A stretch of DNA of 64,000 nucleotides from Acanthochlamys bracteata (lineage: Eukaryota > Streptophyta > Magnoliopsida > Pandanales > Velloziaceae), in NCBI GenBank assembly GCA_019914995.1, contig CM034131.1, positions 5,178,501 through 5,242,500 of the forward strand. Direction: 5' to 3'. Below the pieces are notes generated by a model. It had not been told where the DNA came from. It saw nothing but the letters and a program-made list of their open reading frames with translations, and did no database searches. Of this stretch, positions 37,206 to 48,200 are shown piece by piece. The first letter of the stretch is position 1. Each line of letters begins with the position of its first letter. The translations under genes were made by a program, and so were the position numbers.

Positions 37206-38917
37206 TGTTCACGGATTCATTTAGTAGGCTCTCTTAAACTAAATATACTATGGATCTTTTAGAACAAGATCATATGACAGATTGCAAGCCTATGTTTACT
37301 CCTTTTGTGCAAAACAATACTTTACATCTTTCCAAGATCCTTCGGAACTGCTATCTTCAACAAAATAAAGTCCGCATAGAAGCATTGTAAGAGTATTATA
37401 TTATCTTACAATGATAAGGCCCAATCTTTCTTTTAGAGTATAGCTCATTTATGAGTTCATGCAACAACATATTATTCCACATCGATAGGCCGTTAATTGA
37501 ATACTTCGATATGTAGAAGGCATCAAAAGACTATGGTCTTCGTCTTTTAGTGCAAAGTTTACTAAATCTATATACATTTTGTGATGCTGATTGGGCTCGT
37601 TGTCTACACACTTGACGTTCTGCGACTGGAAATCTAGTATTCTTGGGAGGAAATTACATATCATGGAGTGCTAAAAAGCAATCAACTGTTGGACGATCGA
37701 TTGCTGAAGTATAATTTTGCTGTATAGCTATAGCCACTATAGAGATAACTTGGATCACTTATCTTTTGCGTGACATTTGTGTATCTTGCTCATATGGCTA
37801 CTTTATTTTGTGATAAATTAAGTGCCTTGCTTCTATCTAACAATCTAATGTTTCACGCAAGAACAAAGTATATTGAGTTCATATCTTATTCAAAAGAAAG
37901 TTGCCAACAATCCTTAATCCACTCCACATGTTTTTGGGAACATTGTAACTCACCAATATATACACTACGGCATTATTACATCCACATTTTGACCATCAAG
38001 AGCAAGCTCGTTGTGCAATCTCTTACATCCCTTCTCTTTAGAAGCAGAGATAAGTAGAATACATAGAAATAACTCTCAAGATAGAGAATAGTTATATTTG
38101 CATAATATCTTTTTCCTATATTAATTATCTCTTTTTTATATTGGATTTTTCTTCTTCATAAATATTCTACACATCCATCATAAATCAATGATAAGAGTCG
38201 TCTTCCTTTAGCATTTTCTAATTTCAAATCTTGATCATCTGCAAAACATTTATCTAAAAATAGAAAGGATTATGAGCAACATCAATAGTTATATGCTTCT
38301 CATATATGTGCGACTCTATGCAATGATCAATTGCATGCCATCAGATAATAATGAGCACAACTTTTTTTCAATCAGTCAGTAAACCACATTCATCGGTACC
38401 ATGTTAGAATAATTTGATTAACCTGTAGGAATCTTATCTCCCCTTCAAATTCATTACATGCTCATAATGATGATTAAGTTACCATCAATCAAACTCTATT
38501 ATTATTAGTCTATCCTAAAATCTAAAGAAAAGCTCAAGCTTCACTTAATCCTGTGCAATGACAAATTACAATGATGATCACCAACTCAAACATCTTCGTT
38601 GTGATTATAACACGTGAAGAACTAATTAAGATCGACATCTCGAGACATGTCCAGCATTGGACTTCTGCCAACCATCCTAGTGTTGCTCAATTTATGAGCT
38701 TCTAGCACTAATACATGTATCTCTGATCCAAGTTATGAGAAGAGTTAATATTTCAAGCGGTTGCTTCCGTAATGTTTGGTACTGTTTATGGCACTAATTT
38801 TTATCTCAGAAAAATCTTCAATTTTTCAATAAATCTTCTAAGGTGTTTTATATATTTTAAAATAAATTAAGAAATACTGAATTGTATATCGTACAATATA
38901 TATATATAGATATATAT

Positions 38918-39325
38918 GGAAGTGATAGAGACACTTTCTCATTAGGAGCACTTTTGGGCACTCTTTTTTTGATTTATGACCAGAATAATTTTTAAATTTA
39001 ATCTCTATCATTACATATGAAGAACTATAAGTTAGAAATGTATTTACAAAATATTAACTCAATCCGAACACGAATTTACTTCCATCCAAGCACTTGATCT
39101 AAATGAAGAAAGTAGAAAAACTTCAAAAAATATATATTGTATTATTTTATCATTTTGATCAAGTGAATAGATAGAGATGAATTTATAGTATGATTAAGCT
39201 GAAAATTTGTGAGTATGTTTCTAACTCATTATTCTTCATATTCGAAGATGTAGATTGAATTTAGAGATCATCCCGATAATAAAACAAAAAAAAGTGCCCC
39301 TAAAAAAGGAATATCTCTACCCCTC
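38918..39325. repeat. Near-palindromic ~410-bp element in a TA microsatellite, copy 2
   Basis: Starts GGAAGTGATAGAGACACTTT and ends AAAGGAATATCTCTACCCCTC. The left arm has ACATATGAAGAACTATAAGTT and the right arm its inverted partner AACTCATTATTCTTCATATT. It is flanked by TATATATATA on both sides (38897-38917; 39326-39346). Non-coding. Confidence 0.78.
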
Positions 39326-39600
39326 TATATATATATATATATATATTATATTTTTTATTATTTTTTATTATAAAAATTGAAAAGCTTCAAAATAAGTTCT
39401 ATTTTCAAAAATTATTTATTTTAAGCACAACTAAAAGTTTCATGCGTGCGACTTCAGTTGCCTATTGATATGATTGACTTTGTTATATATAAGGTCAAGG
39501 CAATCCAAAGTGATAAACTAAAGATTTTATTTGTATTTAGGTGGTTGATTGATGTTGAAGTATTTGGATGGAACGCACAAAGATTTTTTCAGTGAAGATA

Positions 39601-39858
39601 GGGCGTTTGGGATTGCTTATGAAATAGAGCTTTTGTGAAATAAAAGGTATTTTTGTTCTTTTTGAAAAATGAGCTCTATTTTTTTTACTTCTAAAAAAAT
39701 AATAAAAATATACAATAAAAAAATCTCACTCCGTAGAATTTTTCTACATTTTCTAAATTTTTAAATAAATTTTTTATATATTTATAAAATATGTATTGAA
39801 AAATGTAAAATGAAGAATTGAAAAGTTAGGTTGGGGGAAAGCAAAGCCAAACACCCCC
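39601..39858. repeat. AT-rich MITE, GGGCGTTTGG...CCAAACACCCCC
   Basis: Clear terminal inverted repeats of about 10-12 bp around an AT-rich core with CTCACTCCGTAGAATTTTTC. It matches the element at 15291-15550 in the opposite orientation. No exact short target duplication was seen. Confidence 0.65.
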
Positions 39859-39859
39859 G

Positions 39860-41320
39860 GAATACTGCAATTGGAGCCAGAATGAATATTTCAAGGCTAG
39901 ATTATGAACTCTGAAGCAGCGATCAAGCAATGGCAGATTATTTATATGGATTTGATTACCGCGTGTTTTTGTGGTCCAATTTTATAGTGAAATTATTTAA
40001 TTTTAAACTATCTATTTAATTTTAATTGAGACTGATCTGTTAATTTTGAAGTGCTTAATTTTAATGAGTACATTTAACGTAGTCTCACTCGATATAGCCA
40101 GGTTCTAACAAGGTTGACATTAATTAATCAAAGTGGTTTAAACAACAATTTCTTGTTTTCTCAGACACGTCTTGCAACAAATTTCTCAATCTTGTATTAA
40201 TAATCTACTCCAGCGTTTTACTCTACCATTAATGTTCTTTTCAAAGAAATTGCTCAAAACTCAGAAATCGTGAGGCACCTAACTCGATAGAGACTAAGGA
40301 GGTCTGCTGCTTTTCTTGATTTGTTTTTATCATGCAAGAATCTTCTAGCTAGCTGCTGCTGTGTGGAAGAGTTTTCTTTCTCAATAAGTTATTTTTTAAT
40401 TATAAAAAATTATGCATAATTTTTTATAAAATTTAAAAAAATTTTATAAAATATAAATAAAATATAAATAATAAAATAATTATATATATAATTTTATTTT
40501 TTTAAATATTTATAAAATAATATATTTAAAAATTTATTTTTAAAAAAGTTTTATTTTTAATAAGCACTTCCAAAAATTGGAAAGCTTGTTTGGGATAACT
40601 TTTCTCTTCTAATAAGCTATTTTTCAATTCTTAAAAAAATTATGTACGATTTTTTATAAAATTTTATAAAGTATAGATAAATTTTAGGTTATGAAATAAT
40701 TATAGAAGAGTTTTTCTCCCCCAATAAGCTCCTTTTCAATTTCAAAAAAATTATGCATATCCTTTTGTAAAATATTTTAAAATTTTGGAAAGTATCGATA
40801 AAATATAAGTTATAAAAGATTATATATATAATTTCTTATTTTTAAAATATAAGTTTTTTTTTAATTTAGCACTCTCAAATGTACTTAATAGGTCTGCTGC
40901 TTATTTTTTGGCTCCTTTTGATCATAGTCAAGATTTAGAAGAAGAAACTAGCTGTGAGAATGAAGAAATGCTAGAAAATTTAGAAGGTCCATCGAAAAAC
41001 AAAAGGAGGTTCTTCAAGTGTCGTCTCTTGTGACCTATTTGCTGTAGAAATAATCAAGTGAGCGTTTTCTAACAGTTTCGATATAAAGGAAATTAATAGA
41101 TGCGAAAGTCTTTCTATTGAGTTGAATGGGAACGTTCAACCTCTGTAGAATTTGAAGTCATGGTTAGCAACTAGCTGCATGTACGGGTATACGGACAGTA
41201 AGGTTTATGTCTATGCATGTCTATTGCAACACGTAGGAGATGTTTGAGTGTGCACCCACTGTCCCAATTTAAAATTTTTTATATTTTTAAAATTTAAATT
41301 ATATATAAGTTATATATATA
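39860..41320. other. AT-rich spacer, repeated words, no gene
   Basis: Positions 40370-40900 contain three diverged copies of a block beginning like CTTTCTCAATAAGTTATTTTTTAATT (about 40375, 40603, 40710), each followed by AT-rich sequence. This is probably stacked MITE remnants. No coding region. Confidence 0.4.
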
Positions 41321-41744
41321 AGAGAAATAGATGTACTTTAATTTTTATACATATTTCAACGTATTTTACGGCCATTTATGGCCGTAGAGATATTCAAATC
41401 TAATCTTTACTATTGAATATGAAGAACTACGAGTTGTTAACATATTAATAAAATTTCATCTCGATCGAACTACGAATAGACCTTCATCCGATCACTTTAT
41501 AATAATAACACAAATAGTAAAAGTTAACAAAATATATATATATATTTTTTTAGTCATCTTGATCAAGTGTCTGGATGGAAGTCGATTTATATTCCGATTT
41601 AGATAAAATTTTGTCAGTATGTTAATGACTCGTAATTCTTTATATCCAACGGTAAAAATTAAATTTTAAGATATTCACAGCCACAAACGGTCATAGAGTG
41701 AGCTATAGTGTGCATAAAAATTAAAGTGTTCCTATCTCTTCCTC
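41321..41744. repeat. Near-palindromic ~424-bp element in a TA microsatellite, copy 3
   Basis: Ends AGAGAAATAGATGTACTTTA and TTAAAGTGTTCCTATCTCTT (then CCTC) are inverted repeats. Both arms carry the inverted partners of the GAATATGAAGAACTACGAGTT word (right arm ACTCGTAATTCTTTATATCC). The inner arm sequence differs most from the other copies near GGCCATTTATGGCC. It is flanked by TA runs (41300-41320; 41745-41776). Confidence 0.78.
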
Positions 41745-42218
41745 TATATATAGATATATATATATATATATATATAATTTAATTTAATTTAATTTAATTT
41801 TGAAAAACTTTTAAATAATTTATTTCCAAAAAATTTCTTCATTTTAAGAATTCTCACATGTCCCCATAGTACTTAAGTTTATGATTCCATAACTTCCTCA
41901 GAATTTCCTCCGTTACTCTATTATTTTCTTTGGTTGATATTTGCAGCTTCTTTAATCTAACTTCAACTGGACACCTTTTTTTTCCATAATCAAACTTCAA
42001 CTAATAAAATTATCTGGAACTGAAAAGAAAAGGTTACAAGTAACTGAATAGATAATTATTTCTGCAACAGAATTGTCCAATTGTGAGAATGAAGATCTAA
42101 CAAAAGTCAATGGGGGTGCCTCTATATGCTTCCATTTGCTCTATGCTCCGATCGCCTTTTCTCAGACAAAAATGATCAGCCATCAATTTGTGAGTCAATC
42201 GAAGTACCGCACACAATT

Positions 42219-45200
42219 ATGAGAACAAAACTATTTTCACTGTTCTTTTTCATTCTCTCCACTCTCATCTCCCTATCAATACAAAGGGACACCATAACAC
42301 CAGACCTTCAACTCAGAGAAGGAGAAACACTAATCTCAGCATCAGAGAACTTTGTTTTAGGTTTTTTCAGTCCACCTGGTTCAAAAAACCGTTATCTTGG
42401 CATATGGTACAACAGGGTTTCACTCCAGACAGTCGTATGGGTCGCCAATCGCCGAAGTCCGGTCACCGACTCCAGTGGCCTCATGGCAATCTACAACGGG
42501 TCTCTCGTAGTCACCGGCGCCAACTCCACGGTGCGCTGGTCTATTGCAGCACCAAGAACAATAAATCCTATTATAGCTCAGCTCTTAGACAACGGCAATC
42601 TTGTCATCAAAGATGCCGGTAACGGTGTTTTTCTATGGCAGAGTTTTGATCACCCGACGGATACATTACTTCCCGGAATGAAGCTAGGTTGGAACAAAAC
42701 CTCCGGCCTTAACCGTGTTCTAACTTCATGGGCAAGTCCTAGTGACCCATCACAAGGAAACTACTCATCAATGATTGACATTCAGGGTGATCCTCAATTA
42801 ATTCTTAGTCAAGGATCAGAATGGATATGGCGTGGAGGACCATGGGACGGTGTTCAGTTCTCCGGCATCCCACAAATGAAGACGTTTTTAGTTTTTAATT
42901 ACAACTTCATTCAAACTCCGGAAGAAGTCTACTACATATACCAACTGGTGAATGAGTCCGTGATCTCAAGGCTCATGGTGGATTACAGTGGGAAGCTGCA
43001 ACGTGTCGTGTGGATGGAGCAGACGCAATCCTGGAACCTATACTGGTTTTGGCCTAAGGATCCGTGTGACACTGTCTCGCCTTGTGGCCCGTTCGGCATC
43101 TGCAATATCAACGACTCGCCGGTCTGCAGCTGCCTGCCAGGCTTCAAACCAAGGTCGTCTATTATTCAATCATTTTCATGTCTGTTTGAACATGACTATA
43201 ACAAGACCGATAAGGTGATACCAAAATGATTCGAACATACTCACAAACTTATTCATGTTGCGTTCTCAACTTTGTTTGAAAGTTGAACTTGATCTGATAT
43301 GGCATATTAATGCAGGAAAATATTTTTTCTTACTGATATGTATATTTTCTGTCAAATATATAGGTCACCGGAGGATTGGGCGTTGAGAGACAGTTCGAAA
43401 GGCTGCGTAAGGAACACGGACCTGGACTGCCGGAACAAGACAGACGGTTTCATGACAATGAACAAAGTGAAGCTGCCGGACACAGCAAGGGTGACGGTGG
43501 ATGGGAGCGTGGGACTCGATGAATGCCACGCCAAGTGTTTGAAGAATTGCTCGTGTATGGCCTACTCTAGTGCTAACATCAGTGATGGGGCAGCTGGTAC
43601 TGGCTGCATAATGTGGACTACCGACCTTACCGATCTTAGGATCTATCCAGATCGAGGGCAGGATCTTTTCGTCCGTCTTGCTGCTGCAGATGTAGGTATG
43701 TATGTATGTGCCTTTGAATCATTTAGCTGACCTTTTCAGACATACGTAGACGGAACCATATATTTTTAACTATATATTTTTAAGTAATGTCATATAATCT
43801 TTTTTGTTATTTTTAAAAAAATATATAAAAAATTCTATATAATAAAATCGTATTATTACTTATTTTATTATTTTTGTAATCAATAAGAATACACTTACTT
43901 TTTAAATCTATAAAATATTTTTCTTCTAAAATACTTTTTTCAAAATCACTTACAGACATTTGCTTTACCTTACAAATCTTCTGATTTTTGTATTATCCTC
44001 GCCAGTAATTCTGTCTAAATCTTAAAGTCAACTAACTAGATATTTGTGATTTCTATATTACCTGACTTCAAACCGAAAAATAAATAAAATTGTATACCGT
44101 ATATGCCTCTAGTACCCTACAAGACCTATTCGCTATTCATATTTAATTGCATACTAGGTCTCACTTGCTTCGCACAGGTTGCTACTCTCAATTTTTTTCT
44201 TTGTTTTTTTATCGTGTAGTTCTTATATAAGGTGACATCGCCTAGTAATACAAAAAGGTTATTATTAGTATCAATCTTTTTAAAATGGCAATGTCAGTTT
44301 CTCAAAATACAATTATCTATAAAAAGAGTTAATCACACATGTTTTTCTTTCTTCAATTAATAAATATATTTTATAAATTTGAAAAAGTTCAATTATTTTA
44401 ATGTTAAGTTTTATACTTAGTGAAGTTATGTTTTAATGAGCAATGATAATTTTATTTTGACAAACCGTAGTTGTTAGAAACGAATTGGGTGTTTTTTGGA
44501 TCGATAGTTTTTTGATTGATCCAGTGGGTCAACGAATCGACTCAGTGGATCAATAGATGAAGACCGAAATTTAGAAGGCGTCGGCAGAAGCAGTAGCACC
44601 ACCACCATGAAGTTACTTGGAATCCATCCAATAGCGAAGCTGAAACAAATAGCTATAAAAAATGCCATCATGAAGCGAGCCAAGATAGCAGCAAGGACGA
44701 CAAGATCATCGAATAGCTTGAAGCTTGAAAACTATAGCTATCGGAATTTTGGAAGGACAAGTACTGGTTTATGATGAAAGGAGATATTTGTTGTAGAAAA
44801 AAGATAAGAAAATTAAGAAAGAACAAAAGTAAGCAGAAAATAAACAACAATGAAAAGCTTCCTTAAAATGAATCCGCTTACTCCTTGCTTCATCACCGAC
44901 ACATCGTTGGAATTCGCAACTAACTTTTTCATCAACAGTAACTACCTCGTTATAGGCCTATTTTCGAGTCAACTCTATTGTTAACAGATTCCTCGCGATA
45001 GTTTTGATGTTAAAGTCGTAGACCGGAACAGGCACGCTAGCGACACGCCGAATTGGAGCTGAACAAATCCATTACACTCTGGCTTGAATTGAACTCTGGA
45101 GTATAAAAGTTCTGCACTACTACAAATGGCAGAATTTTTTTTGTGAAGAACGGGTCAAATGAAACTCGCTAATGCTAGATTAGTCCTCCAAGACAAGATT

Positions 45201-48200
45201 TGAAAATCTTCTTCCAAATCAAAATCTAAAGGTCAAATACGAAGAAGAGCACGATATTTCAAAGAGATGTACCATTCACAAAAAATTTTGCTACAGTGGG
45301 AAGCACAGGTTGAGGTTAGGGTTTCGCCTCTCGTGGTTCGTTTTGGATTGATTGGCTCACCCGAACGATGCCAGCAAGGAGGAAAGGACGCCGAAGAAAG
45401 AAAAAAGGAAAAGTCGATGCTTGAGAGGGTGTCGGCCGTAGGAGAAGACGGCCAGAAGTAAGTGCGATGAGATGAAACTTGAAAGAGGTCGGATTTTGAA
45501 CAAGTAATAAAAAAAAAGCAACGAGTGAAACTTGTGAAGTAAAGAAACTTTATATTTTTTTAAAAGACCGGATTGACCCAGACGGATTAAGCCGGATCAT
45601 TGACAGAAATAGATTTTTACAGATTCGGACCGATTTACCATCCGAATTAATAATTTTCGAGTTGATCTGAACGTTCCGATCTAACTCTGTCTACTATGTG
45701 TCAAACTATAATTTTCTTATTTATTATTCAGCAGCAAGCCATAAATAAAAAAAACTTGTGGTTTTCTAAATAATTAATTGATTGAGCACTGAGTATTCTC
45801 AGTACTTCTAGTACTTTAAAAATAACGAAAGAAATGAAATTAAACGCCAATCCTAGCCTAGTGTTTTCTATCTCTATTTCTATACTTCACTCACTCGTGA
45901 TCAGAAGAAGCGAAGGTGAGTGTTTCTAATCTGAATGCCAAAGAAGGAAAACGGTCTTGCTCTCCTTCAAATTCTTTGAAGAGATATAATGATTGTTGAT
46001 AGAATGGAAGAGTTCTGTGTTTTTTTTCTCTTTTTCTTCTTTGCTTCTGGTGATTGGTCTTCTGATCCTGAGGAAGGAGCGACACAAGAACAAGTAGCAG
46101 CTAATCCTCCAGTAGCAGCGCATACAAGTTTCAAGATCATCACCTTTTTGCGGCAACTTATCACCTGCTTGCAGCAGACAATTCTCATGTAGCAGCACAT
46201 GCAGGTATAGTTGTTGACCCAGGCGGTTGATTCGTTGATCCGTCGGTTCAAATCAGAAATCATGGACTCCGGGTTCGATTCTAACAACTATGATATAAAG
46301 TATCTTCAATTTAGGGTGTGTTTTAATAACAAAAACTCCACTTCACCTCTTTAGATTTTGGATTCCGTCATTTTATGTGTTCCAATTATCATTTCAAACT
46401 TTACTTTTACTTCTACATTAAATTTCATTTTCATGAAAATTTAATTTCTAACCTCACGTGTTTCAATTACCACTCTAAACTTCACTTCCATTAAATTTAT
46501 TTCTCACATAACTTCACTTTTGCAAAACTCACTTGCAAAAATCATTTTCATGTAATTAAAACAAGCCCTTCTTGCTCTTTTGGAATCTTATCTAATACAA
46601 AATAAAAATTAAAAAAAACCTTATTTAATCAACCAATATGCTTGATTATAAAGTTGGTTTACTAAAAAAATATGTATACTTATCAAGTTTGTATTGACGA
46701 AGGTTTGCCTTGTTTTAAATAAGTTATGTAATAATCAAATATTTTGTATAAATTAAATCTGACCAATTTTTAGTATTTTTTAATTAACTAGTCTTTTGTA
46801 GGATTTATTAAAACAACTACCTTAACAAACATTACTCGCTAATTCCAATTCTTTAATTTCGTAATCAATAGATTTTATATAAGTTGATAGAAAGCTTGAA
46901 GAAGCAGTGTAGTTTCAAATACCTATTAAAAATAATTCTTAAATAAATTAAACTTAATTATGTCTCACGCAAACTTGTAAACATCTTCGTTGATCGAGAT
47001 CTCTAATTTTCTGGAATGAAATGGAGAACAAGGTGTATAATCAAAATAAGTATAAGCTAAATTATTAATGAAGAATAATGGAGAAACCCTGCATAATCCA
47101 TCTCTTTTATGTTTGAATTAAGTTTTCTCAAGAAAAGTTGTATTGCTTTTTATCCGAGTAACTACCTTTTTTTTTTAATAGAATAATTTAGAGATGTATT
47201 ATTTAGAGGAAGACAGTTAGACATATTTTAGGATAAAAAAAAAATATTTAGGGCGTGTTTCAAATGTCAATAATTGATTTTCGTGAAAGTAAAATGTAAG
47301 AAGTGGAGCTTTTAGAAAAATGAATTGAAAGTGTAGTTCAGTGTTTATGTTTCAATAGCTTTTAGAAATGAGTTAAAAATTAAAAAATAGAATTGTATTT
47401 GGAGATGTATAAATAAGAAAGTTATAACTGAAACTCCACACGTGGAAGTGGAGTTCTCAGGTTCTTGTGAAAATAAAATATATGAACTATTCGGAACTTC
47501 AAATCTAGCAAAAAAAAAATAGAGTTATGGGCATTTGAAACACGTCCTTACAAAAAGAAAACTAAAACTTTACATGTGGCTCAATTTGGTTTGTAACATT
47601 TCAAAACCGTTGCTTTCTTATCGAGGAGTTTACTTTATTACATAAATACAAATATTTTGTAACCGACTTTTTAAGACTAAAATAAATTGGTGGGTTGAGT
47701 TCTTTTGGGCCTTTAATGTTCTAATTAAATAGGTTACAATAGGAGCTACCTGTGTAGTTTTATTTTATAATTGTAGTAGGAAAATTAGAGTTTGTATTTA
47801 AAAGTATAACCATATATTAGATCGAATTTGCAGAATTAAGTTTTCTTAGTCTGTTTGTTAATGGTTTGTTCATGGTATAATTATATCTAGAAGGTATTAT
47901 ATTTGTGAATAACAAATTCTTTGATGATGATTTTACAGCACTGACTTACAAACAATCTTACAAGAGGAAAAATAACATCACTGTTATACTGATTGGATCC
48001 ATTTCTGGAGCAGCTATAGTGATCTTGCTATTTTCCTGTTATCGATTCTTTCTTTGGAGAAGGAATAGTAGCAATGACAGACAAACAAATAGATCAGGTG
48101 AACTATAACTGCTATCTTGCTTGTTAGAACTGTCACAAAATTTCACAGGAATCTCACTGATGGATTTTGTTTTATGCAGTGTCCTTACCCAACTTCAGTG

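Larger units (their letters stand above)
30914..38237 (+). mobile_element. Copia LTR retrotransposon, both LTRs present, old and broken
   Basis: Two ~190-200-bp direct repeats (about 30914-31113 and 38047-38237) are the LTRs. Both end in TTGATCA and share GAGAATAG and TACATAATATC-type words, but have many differences, so the insertion is old. A diverged initiator-Met primer-binding sequence follows the left LTR (about 31118-31131). Parts in Copia order: start of gag (about 31560-32000), end of gag with the zinc-knuckle region and protease (34.0-34.5 kb), integrase (34.6-35.4 kb), and RNase H (37.4-38.0 kb). About 2 kb of foreign sequence sits inside gag, and a CACTA-like piece sits near 37 kb. 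It is broken many times over (tens of breaks). Confidence 0.78.

Noticed and set aside
42126-42218. Upstream in-frame ATG adding 31 residues to gene C
   Set aside because: The extra residues are polar and would bury the signal peptide; the ATG at 42219 puts a hydrophobic leader at the N-terminus, as in A and B.
45926-46287. Overlapping minus-strand frames of 90 and 106 residues and a plus-strand frame
   Set aside because: They lie in the end of the 1.8-kb TIR element, have Lys-rich or Cys-rich low-complexity content, and match no transposase.
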